Assembly: GCA_964548275.1 (NCBI GenBank)
Contig: CAZJQI010000011.1
Location: 16,721-80,720 of the forward strand
Reading direction: 5' to 3'
Length of the DNA: 64,000 nucleotides
From: JAUVUV01 sp964548275
GTDB lineage: Bacteria; Gemmatimonadota; Glassbacteria; GWA2-58-10
The translations under genes and the position numbers were made by a program. The notes beneath the pieces were generated by a model, which worked only from the letters and a program-made list of their open reading frames with translations, ran no database searches and was not told where the DNA came from. How positions within the stretch are numbered: the stretch's first letter is position 1; the number at the start of each line of letters is the position of its first letter. Shown here piece after piece: positions 19,872 to 28,408 of this stretch.

Positions 19872-22349
19872 TCAAATCTGGAGGGGAATTTTTTTGAGTT
19901 TCCGATAGAGGGTTGCTCTGGATATCCCGAGAGCTTCGGCAGCCTTGACCTTGTCGCCTCCAAAGCGATTTATAACCTCCCAGATATGAACTTTTTCCAG
20001 GTCTTTCAAATCCATGGCGATTTCTTTCTGTTTCTCAACGGGGTAGGTCATTCCCAAGCCCGGGAAATGATTGGCACTTAGGGTTCCTCCCCGTGCAAGC
20101 AGGAGCGCTCTTTCCAGTACATTTCTAAGTTCGCGGATGTTGCCCGGCCAGGGATACTTCTTGAGAAGCTCCAGCGCCTCGGAAGAGATATCCACGTTAG
20201 GCGCTCCCAGAGTTTTGAGGATGTGTCTAATCAACGGGTGAAGGTCCTCCAATCTTTTTCTCAGGGGTGGAAGGTGGATGGGAAAAACGTGAATCCGGAA
20301 ATAGAGGTCCTGGCGGAACCGGCCTTGCCTTGTTTCCTCGAAAAGATCCTTGTTCGTGGAACAAATCAGGTGGAAATCGCTCTTTCTGACTTTATCCTCG
20401 CCCAGCCTGCGATATTGTTTTTCCTCGACGACTTTCAAGAATTCAGCCTGGACGCTGAGCGACATGTTGCTGATCTCATCGAGAAACAGAGTCCCGCCGT
20501 CAGCCACCTGGATAAGCCCCCGGCGATCCTGAACAGCGGAAGTAAAGGCTCCGCGAACGTGGCCGAAAAGCTCGCTGGCGAGAACCTCTCCCTTCAGGCC
20601 GGAACAGTTGATCTCCACGAACGCTCTGGAGCTTCTCCGGCTGTGGTCGTGAATCCACTGTGCCAGGAGACCTTTTCCTGAACCGGTCTCCCCCATCAGT
20701 GCCACAGTGGTCCCGCTTTCGGCGGCCATTGAGACCAGTTCCATGACTTTATTCATCGAAGGGCTTGTGCCGAAATACGGAGGGTCTTTCCTAACAAGCC
20801 GTTTTCGCTCTGTGATATCATTGATACTGGTCTGGTAGCCCCAGATATTCCCCTGCTTGTCTCGCCTGACAGTCGATGCAAGCATACAGTCCATCTCCGT
20901 ACCATTTTTCTTTTTCAGTTTTACCTCGTAATCCCTGATATATCCCTTCTTTTCTATTTCGCGCTGGAAGATGGCCCAGTCGTTCGGGTTAACATAGATC
21001 TCGCGGACATCAAGGTTCTGTATCTCCTCCCTGGAATAACCAATCAGATCTAATAGTGCCTGGTTTAAATCGATAAATCTTCCTTCCCGGGTTGTTGTGC
21101 AGAGAGCATCGCTGGATTTCTCGAAAAGGCTGCGGAATTTCTCCTCGCTCCTGCGCAGCGACTCCTCGGTTTTCTTTCGCCTGGTAATATCTTCGAACAT
21201 AAGCATGTACAAAATCCGGCCCATGCTTTCGTCTTTGCCCACTTTCAGCCTGAAAACCCTGCCCTTGAGATTCTCATCTTTAATCCCAACCTCGAAATCG
21301 AAAGGTATCCTGAACTGCTCTATAGAAAAAAGCGACCTGCGGGTATATATCTCGATCTCATAGAACTCGGCTTCAGCGGAAAATGTATGAAATCCGATAT
21401 GATTCTGCTCGTCATAAATAGCGTTGGTGTCGATCACACACAACGGCGGTTCTTCTGCTTGAGTTTTAAGGTTCTTCAGCAACCGCTGAATCTTGCCGCC
21501 GATCCGCTCCACTGTTACCTGATATTCCATCCCGGGCTTTAGTGATTCAGAGCGGACGAAAATATTGGCACTTTTTCTCTGAATCCGTGTCTGGGAATTC
21601 GAACTCGAACCGTTACAAATAGTATAACCGACAAAATCAGGGTTCGTGGCTTCCCTGCCGGATGACCCGGAGAGAACTATCGAGAGGTCTCTGATATTTT
21701 CTATCTGGTTCGAGGTTTTAATCTTGCAGACAATCTTGATATCCTCATTCGCTCCGCCGAACTCCTCGGCAGACATCAAAAAACAATCGACTTCGCTATC
21801 TAAATGCGGGGTATGACCTATACGCAGCTTACCGTTTCGCTCGATTACTTCCCAGTGGTTCTCCGGGGCACTTTTGTAGGGAATAAATGTCCCGCCGATC
21901 CTGTCTTTTGGGTTAGGCCCGCTGTACTTGAGTTCCCATTTACCGCCTTTGTCATAGGGCAGTTCCTCCAGAGCCTTGACCCGCTCCAGGTATTGCTCGA
22001 TTTTCCAATAGTCCTCATCACCAAGCAATTCCCTGATATGTCTTCTTTTTTTAGTAAACTCGTATACTTTATTTGTCAGTAAAGGGAAATCGACCGAATA
22101 GCCCACTATATTCCAATGCTGATCCAGATAAAGCTCCTGCATGTTCACCAGCGCCCGAATGGCGAATATTCCCCTGTTCAGCTTATCCCTTATTTCAAGG
22201 GATTCCTGATATTTTTTCTCCAGGTTCTTTAAAGCGAGTTCCGCGCGTTTATACTTTTCAGCAGTTACCCTGAGCAGTTTTTCCTTGCCGCCTGACTGTT
22301 CGGCCCCTTCTTTTTTGGCGGATTTCGTGCTGTGGACATTTTGTTTCAT
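19872..22349 (-). CDS. Sigma-54 dependent activator with lectin-like sensor region and PAS domain
   Basis: About 825 residues. Order: a coiled-coil stretch (~24-65); a beta-rich region (~165-340) whose end, IGFHTFSAEAEFYEIEIYTR, resembles concanavalin A/DUF1080-like sandwiches; a PAS domain (~400-515, ending ITERKR); the AAA+ domain (~525-760) with Walker A GETGSGKG and Walker B GGTLFLDE; and a Fis-type helix-turn-helix (ALGISRATLYRKLKK). The sigma-54 contact loop reads GAFTSA instead of GAFTGA. No receiver domain and no signal peptide, so the sensor region is cytoplasmic. Starts at 22349 and 22361 are both possible; GGAG lies before them, 12 bases from the former. It probably acts on the sigma-54 promoters at 19.7 and 24.05 kb. 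Confidence 0.88.
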   Translation of the reverse strand: MKQNVHSTKSAKKEGAEQSGGKEKLLRVTAEKYKRAELALKNLEKKYQESLEIRDKLNRGIFAIRALVNMQELYLDQHWNIVGYSVDFPLLTNKVYEFTKKRRHIRELLGDEDYWKIEQYLERVKALEELPYDKGGKWELKYSGPNPKDRIGGTFIPYKSAPENHWEVIERNGKLRIGHTPHLDSEVDCFLMSAEEFGGANEDIKIVCKIKTSNQIENIRDLSIVLSGSSGREATNPDFVGYTICNGSSSNSQTRIQRKSANIFVRSESLKPGMEYQVTVERIGGKIQRLLKNLKTQAEEPPLCVIDTNAIYDEQNHIGFHTFSAEAEFYEIEIYTRRSLFSIEQFRIPFDFEVGIKDENLKGRVFRLKVGKDESMGRILYMLMFEDITRRKKTEESLRRSEEKFRSLFEKSSDALCTTTREGRFIDLNQALLDLIGYSREEIQNLDVREIYVNPNDWAIFQREIEKKGYIRDYEVKLKKKNGTEMDCMLASTVRRDKQGNIWGYQTSINDITERKRLVRKDPPYFGTSPSMNKVMELVSMAAESGTTVALMGETGSGKGLLAQWIHDHSRRSSRAFVEINCSGLKGEVLASELFGHVRGAFTSAVQDRRGLIQVADGGTLFLDEISNMSLSVQAEFLKVVEEKQYRRLGEDKVRKSDFHLICSTNKDLFEETRQGRFRQDLYFRIHVFPIHLPPLRKRLEDLHPLIRHILKTLGAPNVDISSEALELLKKYPWPGNIRELRNVLERALLLARGGTLSANHFPGLGMTYPVEKQKEIAMDLKDLEKVHIWEVINRFGGDKVKAAEALGISRATLYRKLKKIPLQI

Positions 22350-22894
22350 CTGGCAAACCATCTCCAAATTATTGTCTGTTTCACAACCGATTAATTCCTG
22401 TTTCTAAAAGCTGATAATGGCAAGAGTTACCTCGATTATCAAATCCTAGTCCGGTTTTAACAGAATGGCACAGGAGGAAATAATGGAAGTGGTTTTGTCT
22501 AGAATATCATTTAAATTTTTTGCTGTCAAGAATCCAACCTGCACCTGATTGCGTTCAAGCTATGGAACAGCTATTCGACCAAATAATTCTTCCCGTTTCA
22601 TTTTATTCAAAGATTTACCTGCTTTTCCTGTTAAACTCGACCCGGTATCAGGCAACTTTCCAGTAATGATATCCCAACTCAGAGCTGTGAAAATTTCGAA
22701 TGCTTGCTCTCTTGAGACTGAATCTGAAGGCAGGGAAAATCCTATAGTTGAAAACATCGCTAATCACAATGGTTTCACATTATGTCCCGGCATAACAAGA
22801 ATCAGGCGGGGGAAAACGATTTTTCAGTGGAGGATAGAGGGCTAGTGAATAACTAATTGTTCTTTCTTTGGAGAGTGAGTTTATTTTTACCTTT
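22350..22894. other. Intergenic region upstream of the first sigma-54 activator
   Basis: About 545 bases between the amidohydrolase and the activator gene, both on the minus strand. It contains short open frames on both strands (22549-22845 plus, 22560-22757 minus) with no recognisable product and no ribosome binding site. A lone TGAGACTG at 22713-22720 matches one arm of the activator palindrome, but without a partner arm or promoter at the right spacing. Confidence 0.4.
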
Positions 22895-23929
22895 TCAGAT
22901 ACCCCGGTACCAATGTAAGGCGTTGGTGTAAAAAAGTTTTTCAAGCACCCTTGGCGGAAGGCATAGGCCGCGAATGACTGTTCCGCCCTCCGGAACTTTC
23001 ATTTCCCTGTTGGTAGCAAAGTAGATCAGGTCGCTGATATATATATCTCGCACCTTGCACAACTTCTCCTCGCGTGCTGTCTGATTCGCCGCATCCAGGT
23101 CGATATCTGTAGCGTAAAGAATTCGATCCTGGAATTGGATTAAAAAGTTGCGCACTTTTTCCCGATCCTGAACCTGAAGGTGTTCTATCCTGGCGGCAAG
23201 GTCTACGGCGAAATTCGGGTATCTGGCAAACCGCCCCGCCAGTTTGTCGATATCGGACTCCAGGCTGGCCAGATGGCACCGGACAACTCGCAGGCGGGGA
23301 TGTTTCTCCAGGACCCGGTCCATCGCTTTTACAAGCTCTGAGTAGAAAGGAATTTCGCTTTTCCCATAGCAGTGTTCCTCAGGATGCGTACTGTAATATT
23401 CACGGTCACCGGCGACCTTTATCGAATCCATTGGCAACCAGCAGTTTTTCGGCTCGCCAATATGTGCGATCAGGGTCTTTCCCTTTTTTTCAATGAAATC
23501 GAAAACCGGGTCGAAACGCGGATCGTCAATCATCACATAACTCCCATCCGGATCCTTGAGACACATTCCTATATCTTTCCAGACTTTTACCCCCATCGAA
23601 CCGTTTTCGAACCCTTCTCCGATAGTCTCGATTGTTTCGTTTTCCCAATCGGGGCTCTCCCAGTTGTCCAGGTTGAAAGAGGTTGCCCAACTCACCCGCG
23701 CAGGAAACTCAGCGTGCATTTTTCTGGCCGTGTCGATCTGTTGTTTGAGTTCCTGCCAGCGCGTTCCTCCCCAGCAGATTGAGAGCCATTTCACGTTCAG
23801 CGATTCGAGCAACCGGTACAATGATTTTCCTGAAGAGTAACGGCCTAAATGAGTGTGGGAATCGATCTTCGGCATGCGGGACATGTGAGAGACCAATTCT
23901 GAATCTTGCTTAAGCACGTTAAAAACCAC
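22895..23929 (-). CDS. Amidohydrolase-family (Amidohydro_2/TIM-barrel) protein
   Basis: A 344-residue cytoplasmic protein of the metal-dependent hydrolase superfamily, amidohydrolase-2 type (decarboxylases, lactonases and relatives). Metal-site motifs: DSHTHLG (residues ~23-29), TLIAHIGEP (~154-162), VRCHLAS (~222) and YATDIDLD (~270), giving the usual His-x-His, His, His, Asp set. The start is a GTG with GGAG seven bases before it. A sigma-54 promoter and activator palindrome lie ~100-235 bases upstream, so it is probably induced by one of the flanking activators. The first sigma-54 activator follows it downstream on the same strand. Substrate unknown; a sugar acid or lactone would fit the setting but is inference. 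Confidence 0.82.
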   Translation of the reverse strand: MVFNVLKQDSELVSHMSRMPKIDSHTHLGRYSSGKSLYRLLESLNVKWLSICWGGTRWQELKQQIDTARKMHAEFPARVSWATSFNLDNWESPDWENETIETIGEGFENGSMGVKVWKDIGMCLKDPDGSYVMIDDPRFDPVFDFIEKKGKTLIAHIGEPKNCWLPMDSIKVAGDREYYSTHPEEHCYGKSEIPFYSELVKAMDRVLEKHPRLRVVRCHLASLESDIDKLAGRFARYPNFAVDLAARIEHLQVQDREKVRNFLIQFQDRILYATDIDLDAANQTAREEKLCKVRDIYISDLIYFATNREMKVPEGGTVIRGLCLPPRVLEKLFYTNALHWYRGI

Positions 23930-24044
23930 TTTACTACTCCCTTGTCGTCTTTCTTTATCCTGGCTGTGAAAACCGGTTCTCCAGTTCGGTTGCAGTTAAA
24001 ACGTCACGAGGTTCAAGTGCGGCAAAATACGATTTCTGCAAAAA

Positions 24045-24059
24045 GCAAAAGCAATACCA
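24045..24059 (-). promoter_or_regulatory. Sigma-54 (-24/-12) type promoter, copy B
   Basis: On the minus strand it reads TGGTATTGCTTTTGC, with correct GG-to-GC spacing. It differs from promoter copy A at two positions, both inside the spacer. It directs transcription toward the amidohydrolase gene, giving a leader of about 100 bases. Confidence 0.75.
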
Positions 24060-24123
24060 GAACATGGATTTGATGTAACTTTATTAAACGAAAGGGATTG
24101 TGCATCCGGAAGGTTTAAGTGAC

Positions 24124-24164
24124 CTGTCTCATATTCGTATCAGATAGTCTCAGGGGTGAGACTG
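24124..24164. promoter_or_regulatory. Candidate upstream activator site, copy B
   Basis: Contains CTGTCTCAT (24124-24132), AGTCTCA (24146-24152) and TGAGACTG (24157-24164) at the same internal spacing as copy A. Its distance from promoter copy B is 65 bases, exactly as in copy A. The four bases between the palindrome arms differ completely (GGGG against TAAA), so the arms rather than the whole block are conserved. Confidence 0.7.
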
Positions 24165-24265
24165 GTGGTCTTTTGCAGAAACTATTTAGGAAAAGGGCAA
24201 TTGGAGGGTGGTTATTTAAATGCAAATCACTGGTTTCCAAGGATGGTTTTACTCAACAAGCTTAA

Positions 24266-25576
24266 TCATCCGGCTGATTTCAGCTTCCGGTTCAGGGTGG
24301 CCTTGGAGATACCCAGAACTTCAGCCGCTTTGGCCTTGTCGCCACCGAATTGATCGATCACTTGCAGGATATGAGCGATTTCCCTTTCTTTCAAATCCCA
24401 GTCTCCCCTTGAGCTATCGGTTAAAGAGGAAGTCTCTTGCAGGTCAGGAAAATGAGCCATCGAAATTTTGCCCCCCCGGGCAAGAAGTATAGCTCTTTCC
24501 AGGCTATTTCCGAGTTCCCGGATGTTACCCGGCCAGGAATAAAATTTCAACTTTTGCATGACTTCCTCAGAAACCTCGATATCGGGGGTACCTAGTTTAT
24601 TCAGAAAACAATGGATCAGGCCGGGAAGATCTGCCAGTCTTTTTCTCAGGGGAGGAAGTTCTATTGGAAACACGTTTATCCGGAAATAGAGATCCTTACG
24701 AAACCTTTCCTTCCTGGTCTCCTCAAGAAGGTCTTTATTTGTCGAGCAAATCAGGCGAAAATCGCTCTTTCTGAGTTTGTTTTCACCCAGCCTGCGGAAC
24801 TGTTTCTCTTCGATTACCTTGAGAAAATCCGCCTGTACACCCGGAGACATATTGCTGACTTCATCCAGGAAAAGGGTTCCGCCGTCGGCCAGCTCAAGCA
24901 ACCCCTGACGATCCTGAACAGCAGAGGTATATGCTCCCTTGACATGGCCGAAAAGCTCATTGGCAAGCATTTCGCCCTTGAGAGATGAACAGTTGAACGA
25001 GACAAAATCTTTCCCCTTCCTGCGGCTATGCTCATGAATCCATTGAGCCAGAATACCCTTGCCGCTTCCCGTTTCGCCTGTCAATAACACAACCGAATCA
25101 TTTTCCGCGGCGGTTCTTGCAAACTCCATAACTTTTCTTATCGGCTTGCTCGTACCGAAATAAATGTAGCTCTCCTCAGTCGTTTCGCTTTTTGGTCTGC
25201 TCTTTTCAACCGATTTTCTTTCGATAATATTCTCTAAAAAGCCTTCCAATTCTTTCAGGCTGACCGGTTTGGTCAAAAAATTATCCGCGCCCATTCTCAT
25301 TGATTCCACGGCAACAGGGATATCGCCGTTGCCGGTGATAACAATTATCGCCATCTCCGGATAATCATTCCTGAACCGGCTGATATGCTCAACAGCTTGC
25401 CCGTCCGGCAGATACAAGTCCAGCAGGAGCACATCGAAATGCTTGGAGTTAAGGGCTTCGTGTGCCTGGGCAAGATTGAGTGCAGAACTGATCTGGAACT
25501 TCGTTTTGGAGAAGTACTTTTTATATCCAAACTGGATGGCAGGATCATCATCTACAAGTAGCACAATCGATTTCAT
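24266..25576 (-). CDS. NtrC-type response regulator, sigma-54 dependent
   Basis: A 436-residue regulator: receiver domain (1-120; acidic D9-D11, phosphoacceptor D53 in LLLDLYLP, Thr in VITGNG, Lys in LTKPVS), AAA+ domain (~140-375; Walker A GETGSGKG, Walker B GGTLFLDEV), and a C-terminal Fis-type helix-turn-helix (AEVLGISKATLNRKLK). The sigma-54 contact loop is GAYTSA rather than GAFTGA. The AAA+ and DNA-binding parts closely resemble those of the activator at 19.9-22.3 kb, so the two are paralogues and may share the conserved palindromes. The ATG at 25576 follows GGAG with a 9-base gap; an upstream in-frame start at 25648 lacks support. Its sensor kinase is not in the window. Confidence 0.92.
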   Translation of the reverse strand: MKSIVLLVDDDPAIQFGYKKYFSKTKFQISSALNLAQAHEALNSKHFDVLLLDLYLPDGQAVEHISRFRNDYPEMAIIVITGNGDIPVAVESMRMGADNFLTKPVSLKELEGFLENIIERKSVEKSRPKSETTEESYIYFGTSKPIRKVMEFARTAAENDSVVLLTGETGSGKGILAQWIHEHSRRKGKDFVSFNCSSLKGEMLANELFGHVKGAYTSAVQDRQGLLELADGGTLFLDEVSNMSPGVQADFLKVIEEKQFRRLGENKLRKSDFRLICSTNKDLLEETRKERFRKDLYFRINVFPIELPPLRKRLADLPGLIHCFLNKLGTPDIEVSEEVMQKLKFYSWPGNIRELGNSLERAILLARGGKISMAHFPDLQETSSLTDSSRGDWDLKEREIAHILQVIDQFGGDKAKAAEVLGISKATLNRKLKSAG

Positions 25577-25862
25577 TTGTAATATCTCCATAAACCGGCC
25601 ATTATTTAACCAACTATCTATATAAAAGAATATTACAGGCTCTGGCAATTCGCAACTTTTTTCAACCAGTCTTTTTCTGAAACAGCACTCTCAACCAATT
25701 ATCGCTTTAATTTTCAGTCAGTTAGTAAAAGGTGCAACTCCTTCTTAATGATCTCCGCCCACCATAGACCAAAAATATTGATCAAACAGAGGACAGAACC
25801 ATACATTTTACTTTAATTACTTTAAAGATACGAACCAATATCTCAAATGGGAGGAACCGACC

Positions 25863-28025
25863 ATGTGCCGACCGATCCTTTCTCTTCTCCTTTCAAGCGT
25901 CTTTATCCTTTTACTGACATTTTGTTGCAGCCCTGCAACCCGCAGCGATACCGTACTTGAGAATAACCTGATATATCTCAAGCTAACACCGGAAAGCGGC
26001 CTGGCGGTATCTTACAAACAAGGCCAGGGAAAAGTGCCGCTCACCAACGGTACCGAACCGGCCTTTCTGATAGTGGATACCCTGGGTCGGAGAATCCCGT
26101 TCATTTTGAAAAACGCCGAGAGTTTCGACTGCGGCCCAGGCGATCGGCTGGGTCCTGGCCGGGGAATAAAGCTCACTCTTGCCTGCGAGGAGAAACCCTC
26201 CCTGTCCGGAGTTGAGCTCCAAGCCAGGCTCAGTTTGCATGACTCATGGCCAGGAGTGGTTATCGGCCGGGTGGATATTCTGGGCTTGACAAAAGAGGTT
26301 CTCGCAAAGATCCGGAACACGCGCTTTTACCACATGAGTGCCCGGGCAGACCTTGCCAATAGCTTTATTCCAGAGAAAAAGCTCGCCCCTTACGATTTTC
26401 ATCTCTTTCAAGGAGCGGTCTACAAGTGGGGGGAGTGGTACACCAGGATCAAGCTCACTCCTGACTATGACGCGCCTAACTGGACGATAAAGCATGGTGA
26501 GAAACAGACCGACGGCGGCGGCATGCCGCTTGTCTATCTCTGGACAGAGGCCGCCGGGCTTGCCCTGGCCCATATCGACACAGTCCACCGGGTGGCCGCG
26601 CTGCCGGTGAAAGTCCGCGGGGGCCAGGTTGTGGAAATCGCCCTGGAGCGTCCGGCCGAGTTTCTCCGGCCCGGCTCCCCAGGAAAAGTCACGGGCCTTC
26701 CGGTGATGATCGGCGCGTTTGGTGGGGATTATTTCTCCGCGCTGCGCAGCTACGGAAATCTTCTGCAGAGGAATGGTTTCCGTTTCGCTGAGCCTCCTCC
26801 TGCTTCTTACGAGCCGATCTGGTGCAGTTGGGGATTTGGACGGGCCGTGGTACCGGAGGATATCCTGCGCACTCTTCCCGAGGTAAAACGCCTGGAGATT
26901 CCATGGGTGGTTATGGATGACGGCTTCCAGAGCAGTATCGGCTACTGGCCCCTGGACAAAGCAAAATTCCCGCGCGGGGACACTGACATGCGCGCGCTGG
27001 TGGACAGTATCCATGCTGCAGGCATGAAAGCCAAACTCTGGTGGGTGCCGATGAATATGTCCCCGGACGATCCGCTATATGCCGAACACCCCGAATGGGT
27101 TGTGCTGGACAAGCAAGGCAATCCGAAAAGGGAGCCTTACTGGAACGTCTTTCAGCTCTGCCCGGCATATAAACCCGTGGTCGAGCAGCAGCGGGCGCTT
27201 GTGCGGCGGTTCATGAAAGACTGGGACTATGACGGTTTCAAGATGGACGGTGCCTGCCTGGGCATGGTAAGCCCCTGCTATAATCCGGCGCACAATCATG
27301 CACGCCCTGAGCAGTCCTGTGAGGCAGTGGCCTCCTTTTTTGCAGCAATCAAACAGGAAGCCGAATCGATCAAGCCCGGATGCGTGCTGGAGGTCTGCGA
27401 ATGCGGAATCCCGCACAACCCTTACAAGATGGCCCACTACAACCAGCAGGTAAGCTCAGACCCCACCTCGAGCGACCAGATACGGGCACGGCTGAAAATG
27501 TACCGCGCCCTGCTCGGCGACAAGGCTGCACTCTACGGAGACCACGTGGAGCTGGCCACGGGTGCGCACAGGGACAGAGAAAAACGCCCTGAAAGCGGAA
27601 CCGATTTCGCCAGCACCCTGGCTCTGGGCGGTGTGATCGGCAGCAAGTTCACCGTACTGGTAGATGATGCCTCCCGGCGAAATGCGGAGAAATACGAGGG
27701 GATTCGCCCGCTATGGGAGCACTGGTTCAGGCTCTATAAAAAACTTCGGCTCTACGAGGGCAGATATCTCAACCTTTACGACATTGCCAACGACATCCCG
27801 GAAACCCACGTTGTGGCCAGGGGAGACACGCTATACTACGGAATATTTGCCGAGAGTTTCACAGGCAATGCGCCGCTGCGAGGCCTCGAGCCGGGACAAA
27901 AGTATACATTGACCGACTATGCCGACAGCGACCGTGCTTTAGGCGAGATCACCGGCGCCGAGAACGCCGGATTTGACTGCACGTTCGAAAAGCATCTGCT
28001 CATCCGGGCGACTCCCCTGCCCTGA
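25863..28025 (+). CDS. GH36-like alpha-galactosidase-type lipoprotein
   Basis: A 720-residue exported protein. The N-terminus (LLLTFCCS) carries a lipobox-like cysteine, so it is probably a lipoprotein. A beta-sandwich N-terminal domain (~30-300) precedes a TIM barrel with WCSWGFG, VVMDDGFQ and YDGFKMDGAC, the last holding the likely nucleophile Asp near residue 461. SSDPTSSDQIR (~530) supplies the likely acid/base. This is the GH36/GH31-clan layout of alpha-galactosidases and related retaining alpha-glycosidases. GGGAGGA precedes the ATG. It is divergent from the NtrC-type regulator 286 bases away, so could be under its control, though no sigma-54 site was found on this side. Its last ~20 codons are duplicated at 29.66 kb. 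Confidence 0.82.
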   Translation: MCRPILSLLLSSVFILLLTFCCSPATRSDTVLENNLIYLKLTPESGLAVSYKQGQGKVPLTNGTEPAFLIVDTLGRRIPFILKNAESFDCGPGDRLGPGRGIKLTLACEEKPSLSGVELQARLSLHDSWPGVVIGRVDILGLTKEVLAKIRNTRFYHMSARADLANSFIPEKKLAPYDFHLFQGAVYKWGEWYTRIKLTPDYDAPNWTIKHGEKQTDGGGMPLVYLWTEAAGLALAHIDTVHRVAALPVKVRGGQVVEIALERPAEFLRPGSPGKVTGLPVMIGAFGGDYFSALRSYGNLLQRNGFRFAEPPPASYEPIWCSWGFGRAVVPEDILRTLPEVKRLEIPWVVMDDGFQSSIGYWPLDKAKFPRGDTDMRALVDSIHAAGMKAKLWWVPMNMSPDDPLYAEHPEWVVLDKQGNPKREPYWNVFQLCPAYKPVVEQQRALVRRFMKDWDYDGFKMDGACLGMVSPCYNPAHNHARPEQSCEAVASFFAAIKQEAESIKPGCVLEVCECGIPHNPYKMAHYNQQVSSDPTSSDQIRARLKMYRALLGDKAALYGDHVELATGAHRDREKRPESGTDFASTLALGGVIGSKFTVLVDDASRRNAEKYEGIRPLWEHWFRLYKKLRLYEGRYLNLYDIANDIPETHVVARGDTLYYGIFAESFTGNAPLRGLEPGQKYTLTDYADSDRALGEITGAENAGFDCTFEKHLLIRATPLP

Positions 28026-28150
28026 GAAGAGCTGACACCAGAATGACATAAAGCGCAAAGGCCCGGGGAGACACTGTCAGGAAAAAGGTGAATAACAACA
28101 TTTGATTTACTGGGGGGAGTATATTGAAAAGGATGGAGTTTGTGGAAAAC
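27959..28150. repeat. Direct repeat copy 1 (3' end of the GH36-like gene plus downstream)
   Basis: This block covers the last codons of the GH36-like gene and about 125 bases after it. Its features recur in order at 29657-29889: the coding tail, GACATAAAGCGCAAAGGCCC, a TTTGATTTA-type stretch, and GGATGGAGTTTGTGGAAAAC at the right end. The second copy has extra bases in the middle. The two copies bracket the integrase remnant and the metallophosphoesterase gene. Confidence 0.8.
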
Positions 28151-28228
28151 GCAAATCCTGTCACACATATTCGGGAATAGAACAAAAGGAATCAGGAATG
28201 TTTGTTGGTTTCTGGTGCAAAGCCCAAG

Positions 28229-28358
28229 TTTCCGGAGAACGGTTATGATATCCCGAACCGTCCAGGAGTTCTTGGATCACAGACACGTGAAGGCCACAAT
28301 GGTTTATATACATCTGCAGAACCATGGGCTATCGAGTGCTCGCAGCCCGGCGAATCGG
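28229..28358 (+). pseudogene. Frameshifted remnant of an integron-type tyrosine recombinase C-terminus
   Basis: Translation gives ENGYDI in one frame, then after a single extra base near 28253 RTVQEFLDHRHVKATMVYIH in the next frame, continuing as LSSARSPANR. This matches the well-known IntI C-terminal pattern (GYDIRTVQELLGH...TTMIYTH...GVRSP), including the catalytic Tyr in the MVYIH position. Only about 43 codons remain and the rest of the gene is absent. It sits between the GH36-like gene and the metallophosphoesterase. Two attC sites lie about 5 kb away. Confidence 0.75.
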
Positions 28359-28408
28359 GCAGAATCTCGTGACTCGTGGGTTGGTGAAATCACACGCAGG
28401 GAGGGCTT

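Noticed and set aside
22713..22720. TGAGACTG as a third sigma-54 activator site
   Set aside because: Only one arm is present and no promoter-like sequence lies at the expected distance, so chance is more likely.
22560..22757. Short minus-strand frame upstream of the sigma-54 activator
   Set aside because: Only 65 codons, no binding site and no recognisable product; kept only as part of the intergenic description.
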